NCBI RefSeq assembly: GCF_016758195.1 | Contig: NZ_QYAC01000004.1 | Span: forward strand, 92,278-156,277 | Direction of reading: 5' to 3' | Source: Leucobacter chromiireducens subsp. solipictus | Lineage (GTDB): Bacteria > Actinomycetota > Actinomycetes > Actinomycetales > Microbacteriaceae | Length of the DNA: 64,000 nt | In this document: positions 35,150-45,162 of the stretch, piece by piece | Numbering within the stretch: the stretch's first letter is position 1 | Layout of the letters: the number at the start of each line of letters is the position of its first letter | Program-made: the position numbers and the translations under genes | The notes under the pieces: model-generated | What the model was told of the DNA's origin: nothing | Databases searched by the model: none | What the model saw: the letters and a program-made list of their open reading frames with translations, nothing else

Positions 35150-35342
35150 ACGTTCACTCACTGCTGGGACGAGCCGTACGGCCCGCGGTACCACCCTGCT
35201 TGTCGCGAGCTCTGAGAGTCGCAACCCCTTCGTTTGGGCGGTAACGGGCCCGGACGTTCGGTTCTACTGCGCACCATCGGAATGGTGCGGTTCTTCCGAA
35301 GACTCCCCGGTGATGGCCGGATCGCGGTCGATGCATCAAGTG
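35150..35342 (-). ncRNA. T-box riboswitch (ileS leader)
   Basis: On the minus strand the T-box sequence AGCAGGGTGGTACCGCGGGC is complementary to 35181-35200. Upstream lies the stem I region with GCCATCACCGGGGAG (about 35304-35318), where ATC is the isoleucine specifier codon, and the downstream arms GCACCATTCCGATGGTGC (35272-35289) form a separate perfect hairpin. There is no terminator with a T-run before ileS, so control is likely translational, as described for actinobacterial ileS T-boxes. Exact ends estimated. Confidence 0.88.
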
Positions 35343-35759
35343 TAGCGCAGGCTCCCGGCCCCGTCCTGAGTGCGTTTGGGCCCAGCGCGCACCGCCCGAA
35401 CCCCGCCCAGGTAACGAAGCCGTAACGAAGCCGGACACAGAAAAACCCAGATCAGAACGATCTTGAACGCTGTTTGGCGGGCTGTTGCACGTCATACAAC
35501 CTTGCACTATTCATTGAAACCTTGTTAGCGTCGAAGACAGCGTTGAGTGCGATTCAGCCTTGGCGCGCCGAACTCACCACTGGGTCCACCGTCGAGAGCC
35601 GACGGCCTGAGTGCGCGATTCGGTGCCCGCTGAGTTCCGCCCCGCAATACGAGATCAGGCCGGTCACACGGCCACTGAGAACCGTGTGCCCTGCCGCGCT
35701 TCCGTGCGCGGCGCACGAGCTCTCTCGATTCGTCGTACCACCAGATGGAGGAGTACTGA
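35343..35759. other. Divergent intergenic region: ileS promoter side and betaine-transport operon upstream region
   Basis: No gene seen. It holds a head-to-tail 11-bp repeat GTAACGAAGCC (35411-35432), a candidate promoter at 35485-35513 facing right, and presumably the ileS promoter close to the T-box. About 240 nt separate the candidate promoter from the first betaine-transporter gene, so that mRNA may have a long leader. Confidence 0.55.
35485..35513 (+). promoter_or_regulatory. Candidate promoter of the betaine-type ABC operon
   Basis: -35 TTGCAC (35485-35490), 17-bp spacer, -10 TATTCA (35508-35513). It lies in a locally AT-richer patch. The hexamer TTGCAC is repeated within the spacer. 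Assignment by eye only. Confidence 0.45.
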
Positions 35760-37166
35760 GTGACCCACACAACTGAACAGGCCGGAACCCCGGCCCCCGA
35801 GACTCCGGGAACCCCCGGATCGCAGGGTCCCGCCACTGACTCGGCAGCCCCCACTCCCCCCGCAATTACCGTGTCCCACGCCTACAAAGTCTTCGGACGC
35901 CGCCCCCGAGAGGTGGTGAAGCGCCTGCGCGCGGGCGCGAGCCGCGACGAGCTCCGCAGTCAGGGAACCGCGGCCGTCATCGATGCCAATTTCGAGGTGC
36001 AACCCGGCGAGATCTTCGTCGTGATGGGGCTGTCCGGCTCGGGCAAATCCACCCTGATTCGCATGTTGAACGGCCTGAACGACACCACGGATGGCTCAAT
36101 CAAGGTCTTCGGGACCGAGGTCGTCAAGCTCGGTGCCCCGGAGCTCCGGAAGCTGCGGCGCGACCGCATGTCCATGGTCTTTCAGCACTTCGCGCTGCTT
36201 CCCCACCGGACGGTGATCGACAATGTCGCCTACGGGCTGGAGTTGCAGGGTGCCTCGCTGGCCGAGCGCCGGGATCGCGCACAGTACTGGCTGCAGCGCG
36301 TCGGCCTGGCGGGCTGGGAGGACCGGCTCCCCAGCGAGCTCTCCGGCGGCATGCAGCAGCGCGTCGGGATCGCGCGAGCGTTTGCGGCAGACACCGACAT
36401 CCTGCTCATGGATGAGGCGTTCTCCGCCCTTGATCCGCTGATCCGCCGCGAGATGCAGGAACAGCTCGTGGAGCTCCAGCAGGAGCTCAAGAAGACCATC
36501 GTGTTCATTACCCACGATCTGAACGAGGCCATGTTCCTGGGCGATCGGATCGCGGTGATGCGCGACGGCAAGATCGTCCAGGTCGGCACGCCGAACGACA
36601 TCCTCACCGACCCCGCGAACGATTACGTGGCGCAGTTTGTGCAGGACGTGGATCGGGCACGCGTGCTCACCGCCGGTGACGTCATGGAGCCGCCCCGTGC
36701 GGTGATCCCCGCCTCGGCGGGGCCGCGCGCCGCACTCCGCCTCATGCGCGACCTGCAGACCTCGGCGTGCTTCGTGGTCACGAGCGGCCGAAAGCTGCTC
36801 GGCGTCGTACGCGACCGCGACATGCTCCGCGAGGTGCGCGCCGGCGGGACGGACCTCAGCGAGAAGCTGCGGCCGACCCCGTCGATCGTCAACCGCGATC
36901 AGCTCATCGCAGACCTCTTCGAAATGGCCGTCGAGAGCCCGCTGCCCGTCGCCGTCACCGACGATCAGGATCGCCTGATCGGCGTCGTGCCGCGGGTCAC
37001 CCTGCTCGCCTCACTCGCCAACGTCCCCGCAGTCACCACGGAGATCCCGATTATCGAACCGACGCCCGACGTGCCGATGGCCGTCATCACCGAGACGCTC
37101 GCACAGACGAGGCCAGCCCCCGCGCCCGAAGCGCCGGAGAACGACGCTGAGGGGGTCCAGGCATGA
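35760..37166 (+). CDS. proV: Glycine betaine/proline ABC transporter ATPase with CBS domains
   Basis: 468-residue ProV/OpuAA-type ATPase. Walker A is GLSGSGKST at residues 90-98, the ABC signature is ELSGGMQQRVGIARA, Walker B is ILLMDEAFSALDP, and the switch histidine is in FITHDLNEA. Residues about 305-425 hold two CBS repeats, the ionic-strength sensor of OpuA-type osmolyte importers. The first about 35 residues are a Thr/Pro/Ala-rich extension. GTG start with GGAGGAG about 8 nt upstream. The stop overlaps the start of the permease gene (ATGA). Solute identity (betaine, proline or related) is inferred from family. Confidence 0.93.
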   Translation: MTHTTEQAGTPAPETPGTPGSQGPATDSAAPTPPAITVSHAYKVFGRRPREVVKRLRAGASRDELRSQGTAAVIDANFEVQPGEIFVVMGLSGSGKSTLIRMLNGLNDTTDGSIKVFGTEVVKLGAPELRKLRRDRMSMVFQHFALLPHRTVIDNVAYGLELQGASLAERRDRAQYWLQRVGLAGWEDRLPSELSGGMQQRVGIARAFAADTDILLMDEAFSALDPLIRREMQEQLVELQQELKKTIVFITHDLNEAMFLGDRIAVMRDGKIVQVGTPNDILTDPANDYVAQFVQDVDRARVLTAGDVMEPPRAVIPASAGPRAALRLMRDLQTSACFVVTSGRKLLGVVRDRDMLREVRAGGTDLSEKLRPTPSIVNRDQLIADLFEMAVESPLPVAVTDDQDRLIGVVPRVTLLASLANVPAVTTEIPIIEPTPDVPMAVITETLAQTRPAPAPEAPENDAEGVQA

Positions 37167-38050
37167 ACGACGTGACGCTCCCCCTCGGCCGCGGCGCGGA
37201 AGCCGTCGTGAACTGGCTCACCGACGCCGCCGGCGGCCTGTTCGATGTCCTGAGCACGCTCTTTAAGGGCGCGTACGCCGGGCTCGACTGGCTCCTCGCG
37301 ACCCCGCCGTTCTGGCTCGTGATTGTGGTGCTCGTCGCCCTCGCCTGGCTCGCGAAGGGCTGGAAGCTCGCGCTCGGCACCGCGATCGGGCTCGGCGTGA
37401 TCGTCAGCGTCGGACAGTGGGGCAACGCGATGGACACCCTCGCGCTCGTCCTGCTCGCGAGCATCATCGCGCTGCTGATCGCCATCCCGCTCGGCATTCT
37501 CGCGGCGCGCAACGACACCGCCTCGAAGATCATCCGGCCCCTGCTCGACTTCCTGCAGACCATGCCCGCGTTTGTGTATCTCATCCCGGCGCTCATGTTC
37601 TTCGGCGTGGGCGTCGTCCCGGGCATCGTCGCAACGATCGTGTTTGCGCTCGCCCCGGGCGTGCGCCTCACCGAACTGGGGATCCGCGGGGTCGATCCCG
37701 AGGTCGTCGAGGCCGGGTACGCCTTCGGCTCGAAGCCCGGACGGATCCTGCGCCAGATCCAGCTTCCGCTGGCGCTTCCCTCGATCATGGCGGGCGTGAA
37801 CCAGGTGATCATGCTCTCCCTCTCGATGGTCGTCATCGCCGGCATGGTGGGCGCGGGCGGACTCGGCGGCGAGGTCGTCAAGGCGCTGAACCGCATCGAC
37901 ATCGGCCTCGGCTTCGAGGCGGGCGTCTCCGTCGTCATCCTCGCCATGATCCTCGACCGGACCACCGGTGCCCTGGGTTCGCTCAGCACCCGGAAACGGA
38001 AGCGGAGCGCCGAGGCGGCCCCCGCGGCCACCGCATCGGCCGCGGCCTAA
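37163..38050 (+). CDS. proW: Glycine betaine/proline ABC transporter permease
   Basis: 295-residue ProW/OpuAB-type inner-membrane permease. Six or seven hydrophobic segments are visible, starting at about residue 49 (FWLVIVVLVALAWLA). The EAA-type loop that contacts the ATPase is present around GIRGVDPEVVEAGYAFGSKP. The membrane-embedded motif LQTMPAFVYLIPALMFF is a hallmark of the ProW branch. ATG overlaps the ATPase stop. The substrate-binding lipoprotein gene follows 76 bp downstream. Confidence 0.94.
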   Translation: MNDVTLPLGRGAEAVVNWLTDAAGGLFDVLSTLFKGAYAGLDWLLATPPFWLVIVVLVALAWLAKGWKLALGTAIGLGVIVSVGQWGNAMDTLALVLLASIIALLIAIPLGILAARNDTASKIIRPLLDFLQTMPAFVYLIPALMFFGVGVVPGIVATIVFALAPGVRLTELGIRGVDPEVVEAGYAFGSKPGRILRQIQLPLALPSIMAGVNQVIMLSLSMVVIAGMVGAGGLGGEVVKALNRIDIGLGFEAGVSVVILAMILDRTTGALGSLSTRKRKRSAEAAPAATASAAA

Positions 38051-38126
38051 GACTCGCGGGCGTGCGCCGCTCCTTCGGGCCGCGCACGCCCCACATACCC
38101 ACCCGAATTCAGACGAAAGGAACACC

Positions 38127-39017
38127 ATGAAGACACGCATGATGACCGGAGTTCTCGCGCTCGGAGCCGCGGCTGCGCTCGCGCTCACGGGGTGCTCAAG
38201 TGACCCGGGCACGGGCGGCGGCGATGCTGATTCCAAGGGCACCGTCACCTTCGGCATGTTCAACTGGGACGAGGGCATCGCCGTCACGAACCTGTGGAAG
38301 GCGATCCTCGAGGAGGAAGGCTACGAGGTCAAGATCGAGACCGCCGATCCCGCGCCCGTCTACAAGGGCGTGGCAGACGGGGACTACGACGCGATGCTCG
38401 ACGTCTGGCTCCCGCTGACGCACGCCAGTTACATCGAGCAGTACGGCGACGACATCGTCGAGCTCGGGGCCTGGAACGATGAGGCGAAGCTGACGATCGC
38501 GGTCAACGCGGACGCCCCCATCGACTCGCTCGACGAACTCGCCGCGAACGCGGACGTGTTCGGCAACAAGCTCGTCGGCATCGAGGCCGGTGCCGGCCTC
38601 ACCGAGACGACGGAGAACGCCGTGATCCCCGGGTACGGACTGGAGAAGATGGACTACGTCATCTCCTCGACGCCGGCAATGCTCACCGAACTCGACACGG
38701 CGATGAAGAACGGTGACGACGTCGCCGTCACCCTCTGGAAGCCGCACTGGGCATACAACGCGTATGACCTCAAGGACCTTGAGGACCCGAAGGGCACGCT
38801 CGGCGAGGCCGAGAGCATCTACTCCTACGGCAGCACCGAGCTGAAGGACAAGTTCCCTGAGGTTGCTCAGTGGCTGACCGATTTCAAGATGGACTCGGAT
38901 CTGCTGCACTCGCTTGAGAACGTGATGTTCAACGAGTACGACGGCAGCGACTACGAGCCGATCGTCAAGAAGTGGATCAGCGAGAACCAGGAGTACGTGG
39001 ACTCGCTCACCGCGTAA
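38127..39017 (+). CDS. proX: Glycine betaine/proline-type substrate-binding lipoprotein 1
   Basis: 296-residue extracytoplasmic solute-binding protein (OpuAC family). A lipoprotein signal peptide is clear: MKTRMMTGVLALGAAAALAL then the lipobox LTGC with Cys at residue 23. The mature part begins with a Gly/Asp linker and contains FGMFNWDEGIAVTNLW and PLTHASYIEQYGDDIVEL; aromatic residues suitable for a quaternary-ammonium cage are present (for example Trp in LWKPHWAYNA). ATG chosen with GAAAGGA about 6 nt upstream. Followed by a paralogue. Confidence 0.95.
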   Translation: MKTRMMTGVLALGAAAALALTGCSSDPGTGGGDADSKGTVTFGMFNWDEGIAVTNLWKAILEEEGYEVKIETADPAPVYKGVADGDYDAMLDVWLPLTHASYIEQYGDDIVELGAWNDEAKLTIAVNADAPIDSLDELAANADVFGNKLVGIEAGAGLTETTENAVIPGYGLEKMDYVISSTPAMLTELDTAMKNGDDVAVTLWKPHWAYNAYDLKDLEDPKGTLGEAESIYSYGSTELKDKFPEVAQWLTDFKMDSDLLHSLENVMFNEYDGSDYEPIVKKWISENQEYVDSLTA

Positions 39018-39047
39018 CCACTCCTCCCGCACGACCCGCATCACCCG

Positions 39048-39090
39048 AGGGCGTCATCTCCACTCACTCGTGAGCTGGGATGGCGCCCTC
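39048..39090 (+). terminator. Hairpin between the two substrate-binding genes
   Basis: GAGGGCG (39048-39054) pairs with CGCCCTC (39084-39090), with further partial pairing inside. It could attenuate transcription between the two binding-protein genes, so that the first is made in excess. No T-run of note. Confidence 0.5.
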
Positions 39091-39148
39091 TTCCAGAGAA
39101 ACACGACCCGCGCGGCACACCCACGCGGGGGAAACGAACAGGAGACCC

Positions 39149-40057
39149 ATGAACACGCACCGCACGCACCGTGTCACCACGCCGGCCCGCCGGACCACCG
39201 CCCTGCTCGCCGGGGGCGCCGCCGCGCTCCTCGCCCTCACGGGATGCAGCGCCCCGGCCTCCCAGGCCGGCAGCACCGACGTCCACATTGCGCAGTTCGC
39301 CGGGTGGGGCGAATCTATTGTGACGAGCGAACTGTGGAAACTCGCGCTCGAGGACGAGGGCTACGACGTCACCATCACCGCCGCGGATCTCAGCCCTGTG
39401 TTTATCGGGCTCGCCGACGGCAGCTACGACTTCGCCACCCAGATCACGCTCCCCGAGATCCACCGCGCCTTCGTCGACGAGTATGGCGACGACCTCGTGG
39501 ATCTCGGGCCCTGGTACGAGGAGACCCGGATCACGGTCGCGGTGAACGAGGACGCCCCGATCGACTCGCTCGCCGAGCTCGCAGACCACGCCGACGCATT
39601 CGACAACGAGATCGTCGGGACCGACCCGGGCGCCGGGCAGACCATCCTGATGGAGGACACCGTGATCCCCGGCTACGGCCTGGAAAACATGGACTTTGTG
39701 ACCTCCTCCACCGCAGCGATGCTCTCGGCGCTCAAGGGGGCCACGGACACCGGAAAGAACATCGCCGTCTCCCTGTGGGAGCCCCACTGGGCGTATCTCG
39801 AGTACCCGATCAAGAACCTCGAGGACCCCGAAGGCCTGCTGGGGCAGACCGAGGCGGAGCACGTCTACGCGAGCACCGCATTCCCCGAGGCGCAGCCCGA
39901 GGTCGCGCAGTGGCTCCGAGAGTTCAGCATGACTCCCGACGAGCTCATGGAATTGGAGCGCCAGGTGTTCGTCGTGCACGGCGACGAGAAGCCCGCCGTG
40001 GGCGTCGCGGCCTGGGCGGAGGCGAATCCCGAGTTCATGCGGGCACTCACCGCGTGA
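39149..40057 (+). CDS. Glycine betaine/proline-type substrate-binding lipoprotein 2
   Basis: 302-residue paralogue of the preceding protein. Lipoprotein signal: basic N-terminus, hydrophobic run ALLAGGAAALLA and lipobox LTGC. The fold is shared (FAGWGESIVTSELWKLAL; TVIPGYGLENMDFV; LWEPHWAYLE), but the ligand region differs: where protein 1 has MLDVWLPLTHASY, this has FATQITLPEIHRAF, so the Trp of the first site is absent. Solute preference may therefore differ. ATG at 39149 with GGAG about 5 nt upstream. It probably feeds the same permease; no second permease is nearby. Confidence 0.92.
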   Translation: MNTHRTHRVTTPARRTTALLAGGAAALLALTGCSAPASQAGSTDVHIAQFAGWGESIVTSELWKLALEDEGYDVTITAADLSPVFIGLADGSYDFATQITLPEIHRAFVDEYGDDLVDLGPWYEETRITVAVNEDAPIDSLAELADHADAFDNEIVGTDPGAGQTILMEDTVIPGYGLENMDFVTSSTAAMLSALKGATDTGKNIAVSLWEPHWAYLEYPIKNLEDPEGLLGQTEAEHVYASTAFPEAQPEVAQWLREFSMTPDELMELERQVFVVHGDEKPAVGVAAWAEANPEFMRALTA

Positions 40058-40076
40058 ACTCGGGCCACTCCGGGCA

Positions 40077-40105
40077 TTGACGGCTCGGTGGCGGCGTGAC
40101 ACGAT
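40077..40105 (+). promoter_or_regulatory. Promoter of the GyrI-like gene (leaderless)
   Basis: -35 TTGACG (40077-40082), 17-bp spacer, -10 CACGAT (40100-40105), then GCCCCT and the ATG at 40112. Six nucleotides between -10 and start codon with no ribosome site mean the transcript probably begins at the ATG itself. This is the best-defined leaderless promoter in the window. Confidence 0.6.
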
Positions 40106-40111
40106 GCCCCT

Positions 40112-40615
40112 ATGAGCGCCACTCCGAGCCCATTCGACACACCGAGCCCATTCGCCACGCCCGAGATCGTCGAGCTCCCCGCCCAGGATCTCGCCGTCGT
40201 CCGCGAGCGCGTCGCCTTCGACGCGATCCCGGGGCTCTATGATCGGGCCTTCCCGCTCATCTTCGCGACGTTGGCGCGACTCGAGCTGGCCCCGGTCGCA
40301 CCGCCGTGCGGCGTGATCCGGGGCGAGCCGGGGGCAGAACTCGACCTCGGCGTCGCCGTGCCGATCGCGGCACCGCTCCCCGACGCGGACACGGGCGAGG
40401 TGCGGAGCGAACTGCTGCCCGGCGGCCGCGCGGCTACGCTGCTGGTGCGCGGCGAGTACGGCCTGCTCGGTGCCGCCTACGAGCATCTCTACGCGTGGCT
40501 GGCGGCGGCGGGGGAAACCCCGAGCGGAGTCGCCTGGGAACAGTACCTGACCGAGCCCACCCCCGACGGTGACCCCGCGCAGAACGAAACGCTGCTGGCC
40601 GTCCATCTCTCCTGA
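40112..40615 (+). CDS. GyrI-like/AraC effector-binding domain protein
   Basis: 167-residue protein with a single GyrI-like (SOUL/AraC effector-binding) domain. After a Pro/Ser repeat (SPFDTPSPFATP) come the family's opening strand (EIVELPAQDLAVVRERV), the GVIRGEPGAELDLGVAVPI region, LLPGGRAATLLVRGEYGLL and a C-terminal helix with WEQYLTEPTPDGDPAQNETLL, all typical of the domain. No DNA-binding domain, so it is a stand-alone ligand-binding protein of unknown ligand. It has its own leaderless promoter. Confidence 0.85.
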   Translation: MSATPSPFDTPSPFATPEIVELPAQDLAVVRERVAFDAIPGLYDRAFPLIFATLARLELAPVAPPCGVIRGEPGAELDLGVAVPIAAPLPDADTGEVRSELLPGGRAATLLVRGEYGLLGAAYEHLYAWLAAAGETPSGVAWEQYLTEPTPDGDPAQNETLLAVHLS

Positions 40616-40648
40616 TCCGGCCGGGTAGACTGGAGCGGTTGACACTCA

Positions 40649-40712
40649 GGCACCAGGGCGCACGCGGTGACACGCGAGCGCCCGACTACGCGGTGCCGCC
40701 CACATCGAACGA
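40649..40712 (+). promoter_or_regulatory. Structured leader before valS
   Basis: Nested inverted repeats: GGCACC (about 40649) with GGTGCC (about 40707), enclosing GGGCGC with GCGCCC. It lies in the about 100-nt leader, after a -10-like TAGACT at about 40626-40631. No T-box sequence is present, so if regulatory it differs from the ileS leader. Confidence 0.35.
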
Positions 40713-40740
40713 CCTCGCGTCGAGACACGGAGCAGCTGCA

Positions 40741-43344
40741 ATGAGCGCCATCCCCGACAAGCCGGCACTTGAAGGCCTCGAAGCGAAGTGGGGGGCGGTC
40801 TGGGAATCCTCCGGGACCTACGCGTTCCCGCGCGAGGGCGCGACGGCCGCCGAGGTGTTCAGCATTGATACCCCGCCGCCCACGGCCTCCGGCTCGCTCC
40901 ACGTCGGCCACGTGTTCTCCTACACCCACACCGATACGGTGGCGCGCTACCAGCGCATGCAGGGCAAGCGCGTCTTCTACCCGATGGGGTGGGACGACAA
41001 CGGCCTCCCGACCGAGCGCCGCGTCCAGAACTACTACGGCGTGCGCTGCGATCCCTCGCTCCCCTACGTGGCAGACTTCGTGCCGCCGCACGAGGGCGGC
41101 GACGGGAAGAGCATCAAGGCCGCGGATCAGCAGCCCGTATCCCGCCGCAACTTCATCGAGCTCTGCGAACGCCTGACGATCGAGGACGAGAAGCAGTTCG
41201 AGGAACTGTGGCGTACGCTCGGCCTGTCCGTGGACTGGTCGCAGAGCTACCGCACGATCGGGCAGGACTCGCTCCGCGCCTCCCAGCTCGCGTTTATCCG
41301 CAACGTCGAGCGTGGCGAGGCCTACCAGGCCCAGGCCCCGACCCTGTGGGACGTGACCTTCCGCACCGCTGTCGCCCAGGCCGAGCTCGAGGACCGCGAG
41401 CAGCCGAGCGCATACCACACGCTCTCCTTCCACCGCACCGACGGCGAGGGCGACATCCTGATCGACACCACGCGTCCCGAGCTGCTCGCCGCCTGTGTCG
41501 CGCTGGTCGCGCATCCCGACGACGAGCGGTACCAGCCGCTCTTCGGCACCACGGTGCGCACCCCCATCTTCGACGTTGAGGTGCCCATCGTGGCGCACCA
41601 CCTCGCGAAGCAGGACAAGGGCACCGGCATCGCCATGATCTGCACCTTCGGTGACGTCACGGACGTGATCTGGTGGCGCGAGCTCGATCTCCCCAACCGC
41701 GCGATCCTCGGCTTCGACGGTCGCGTACTCCAGGAGGCGCCCGAGGCGATCACCTCCGAGGCGGGCCGTGACGCCTACGCGCAGATCGCCGGCAAGACCG
41801 TGTTCAGTGCGAAGCAGACCATGGTCGAGCTGCTGCAGGCCTCCGGCGAACTGACCGGGGAAATCCGCAAGATCTCGCACCCTGTGAAGTTCTTCGAGAA
41901 GGGCGACAAGCCGCTCGAGATCGTCTCCACGCGCCAGTGGTACATCGTCAACGGTGCCCGCGACGAACAGCTCCGCGAGCGGCTCCTCGCCCACGGCCGG
42001 GAACTGAACTGGCACCCGGACTTCATGCGCGTGCGCTACGAGAACTGGGTCGAGGGCCTCTCCGGCGACTGGCTGATCTCGCGCCAGCGCTTCTTCGGGG
42101 TCCCGATCCCCGTGTGGTACCCGCTCGACGCCGAGGGCAACCCGGTCTTTGACGCGCCAATCATCCCGAGCGAGGCGACGCTCCCCGTCGACCCGTCGAG
42201 TGACGTGCCCGCGGGCTATACCGAAGACCAGCGCGGCGTTCCCGGCGGCTTCCAGGGCGAGGTCGATGTCATGGACACCTGGGCGACGTCCTCGCTGACC
42301 CCGCAGCTCGCGGGCGGCTGGGAGCGCGATCCGGAGCTCTACGACCTCGTCTTCCCGTACAGCCTCCGCCCCCAGGGCCAGGACATCATCCGCACCTGGC
42401 TGTTCTCGACGCTGCTCCGCTCCGAGCTGGAGTGCGGGCAGCTGCCGTGGCAGAACGCCGGAATTTCGGGCTGGATCCTCGACCCGGACCGCAAGAAGAT
42501 GTCGAAGTCGAAGGGCAACGTCGTCACCCCAGCGGGCATGCTGGAGCAGCACGGATCCGACGCGGTCCGCTACTGGGCGGCCTCGGCAAAGCTCGGCACG
42601 GACGCCTCCTTCGATCCGCAGAACCCGACCCAGATCAAGATCGGGCGTCGCCTGGCCATCAAGCTCCTGAACGCTGCGAAGTTCACGCTCGGCTTTGACA
42701 CGAGCGGCATCGGCACCGTGTCGGAGCCCCTCGACCGGGCGATGCTCGCGGGACTTGCCACCGTCGTGGAGGACGCGACCCGCGCCTTCGAGAACTACGA
42801 TCACGCGCGCGCACTCGAGCTCACCGAGTCGTACTTCTGGACGTTCTGCGACGACTACCTCGAGCTCGTGAAGGAACGCGCGCACGGCGCGGCGGGCGAC
42901 GACGGCACGGGCCAGCCCCGCGCCTCCGCCGTGACCGCGCTGCGCGCGGCACTGTCGGTGTTTGTGCGGCTGCTCGCGCCATTCCTGCCCTACGCCACCG
43001 AGGAGGTCTGGTCCTGGTTCGAGACCGGCTCCGTGCACCAGGCGTCCTGGCCCCTCGCCGCGGACACCCGGGAGCTCGCCGGTACCGACGCTGATGCGGG
43101 CCTGCTCGCGCTCGTCGGCGGAGCGCTCATCGGGATCCGGGGGGCGAAGACCGACGCGAAGGCGTCCCAGAAGACGCCCGTGACCCTCGCCGTGGTGCAG
43201 GCACCGGCGGCCGACCGCGACCGGCTCGCGCTGGCAGCAGCGGATCTCGCCGCGGTTGGGCGCATCGCCGAACTGCGCATCGACGCGGCCGAGGTGGAGG
43301 CCGTCACGGTCACCGAGATCCACCTCGAGCAGGCGGAGGGCTAG
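40741..43344 (+). CDS. valS: Valyl-tRNA synthetase
   Basis: Class I valyl-tRNA synthetase, 867 residues. The HIGH motif is HVGH at residues 54-57 (GSLHVGHVFSYTHTD), KMSKS is at 586-590 (DRKKMSKSKGN), and the CP1 editing domain lies between about 210 and 400. It belongs to the branch in which FYPMGWDDNGLPTERRVQ follows the HIGH motif, and it lacks the long C-terminal coiled coil of E. coli ValS. ATG chosen with GGAG about 8 nt upstream; open frame upstream has no homology. Confidence 0.97.
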   Translation: MSAIPDKPALEGLEAKWGAVWESSGTYAFPREGATAAEVFSIDTPPPTASGSLHVGHVFSYTHTDTVARYQRMQGKRVFYPMGWDDNGLPTERRVQNYYGVRCDPSLPYVADFVPPHEGGDGKSIKAADQQPVSRRNFIELCERLTIEDEKQFEELWRTLGLSVDWSQSYRTIGQDSLRASQLAFIRNVERGEAYQAQAPTLWDVTFRTAVAQAELEDREQPSAYHTLSFHRTDGEGDILIDTTRPELLAACVALVAHPDDERYQPLFGTTVRTPIFDVEVPIVAHHLAKQDKGTGIAMICTFGDVTDVIWWRELDLPNRAILGFDGRVLQEAPEAITSEAGRDAYAQIAGKTVFSAKQTMVELLQASGELTGEIRKISHPVKFFEKGDKPLEIVSTRQWYIVNGARDEQLRERLLAHGRELNWHPDFMRVRYENWVEGLSGDWLISRQRFFGVPIPVWYPLDAEGNPVFDAPIIPSEATLPVDPSSDVPAGYTEDQRGVPGGFQGEVDVMDTWATSSLTPQLAGGWERDPELYDLVFPYSLRPQGQDIIRTWLFSTLLRSELECGQLPWQNAGISGWILDPDRKKMSKSKGNVVTPAGMLEQHGSDAVRYWAASAKLGTDASFDPQNPTQIKIGRRLAIKLLNAAKFTLGFDTSGIGTVSEPLDRAMLAGLATVVEDATRAFENYDHARALELTESYFWTFCDDYLELVKERAHGAAGDDGTGQPRASAVTALRAALSVFVRLLAPFLPYATEEVWSWFETGSVHQASWPLAADTRELAGTDADAGLLALVGGALIGIRGAKTDAKASQKTPVTLAVVQAPAADRDRLALAAADLAAVGRIAELRIDAAEVEAVTVTEIHLEQAEG

Positions 43345-43346
43345 TC

Positions 43347-43655
43347 ATGCAGTTGGGGGCACGCTGGCGCGCGGGCGAGACGCCGCACCGCGGCGTGCCC
43401 CCGACCCTGCACGAGGCGATCGCGGCCCAGGAGGCCGCGCACCCGGACGCGCACTCCTGGACGCTCACGTTTCTGGAGGGGCGGCCGCGCTGCGCACTCG
43501 ACGATCTCGTGCTCGTCACCATTGACGGGGCGTCCCGAGTCGTGGTGACGTCGCTCCGCGGCGACTCGGACGCGGACGGCGTCGGCGGCTCCGCCAGGTT
43601 GACCACCCACGCGGCACCGGATTCGAGCGACGACGACGACGATTGGCTGAACTGA
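43347..43655 (+). CDS. Hypothetical protein following valS
   Basis: 102-residue protein starting 2 bp after the valS stop, so certainly co-transcribed. No recognised domain. It has a basic N-terminal half (LGARWRAGETPHRGVPPT), a short beta-strand pair (CALDDLVLVTIDG and SRVVVTSLRG) and an acidic end (SSDDDDDWLN). Composition matches valS. It is a real but unassigned gene, possibly limited to close relatives. Confidence 0.65.
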   Translation: MQLGARWRAGETPHRGVPPTLHEAIAAQEAAHPDAHSWTLTFLEGRPRCALDDLVLVTIDGASRVVVTSLRGDSDADGVGGSARLTTHAAPDSSDDDDDWLN

Positions 43656-43726
43656 ACTGAACTGAGCTGAGCCACTGGACGCGTCTGAGCGGACGGCGGA
43701 GCTGAACCCAGTCGGCTGGGCTCAGC
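43646..43726. terminator. Repeat and terminator between valS operon and clpX
   Basis: A short CTGAA repeat (43648-43672, about five units) is followed by a hairpin at 43701-43726: GCTGA/TCAGC outer and CCCAG/CTGGG inner stems around TCGG. It lies between convergent transcription units and may serve both. Confidence 0.55.
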
Positions 43727-43777
43727 GGCGGCACCACGCGTCTGCGCAGCAGTGGGCTGCTCGCCCGCCTGGCGCGA

Positions 43778-45049
<1,272 letters not shown>

Positions 45050-45129
45050 GGTGCGGCTCCTTCACACTCGGTTGTGGGGACTCATTCGAGACTAGCGGCC
45101 ACCTCCGACAATCGGCTGCGGCACGCCGC

Positions 45130-45155
45130 GGGCCCCGGGGTGTCCCCCGGGGCCC
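45130..45155 (-). terminator. Terminator after clpP2
   Basis: Perfect 11-bp stem: GGGCCCCGGGG with CCCCGGGGCCC and a 4-nt loop. It begins 7 bp after the clpP2 stop and separates clpP1P2 from clpX. Confidence 0.8.
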
Positions 45156-45162
45156 GACGTGA

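Noticed and set aside
35474..35776. Open frame of 100 codons upstream of the betaine-type ATPase gene
   Set aside because: No ribosome site or homology, covers the presumed promoter and leader, and overlaps the ATPase start out of frame.
40711..40733. Possible SOS box in the valS leader (ATCGAACGACCTCGCGTC)
   Set aside because: Only the left half-site fits; the right half does not resemble GTTCGA.
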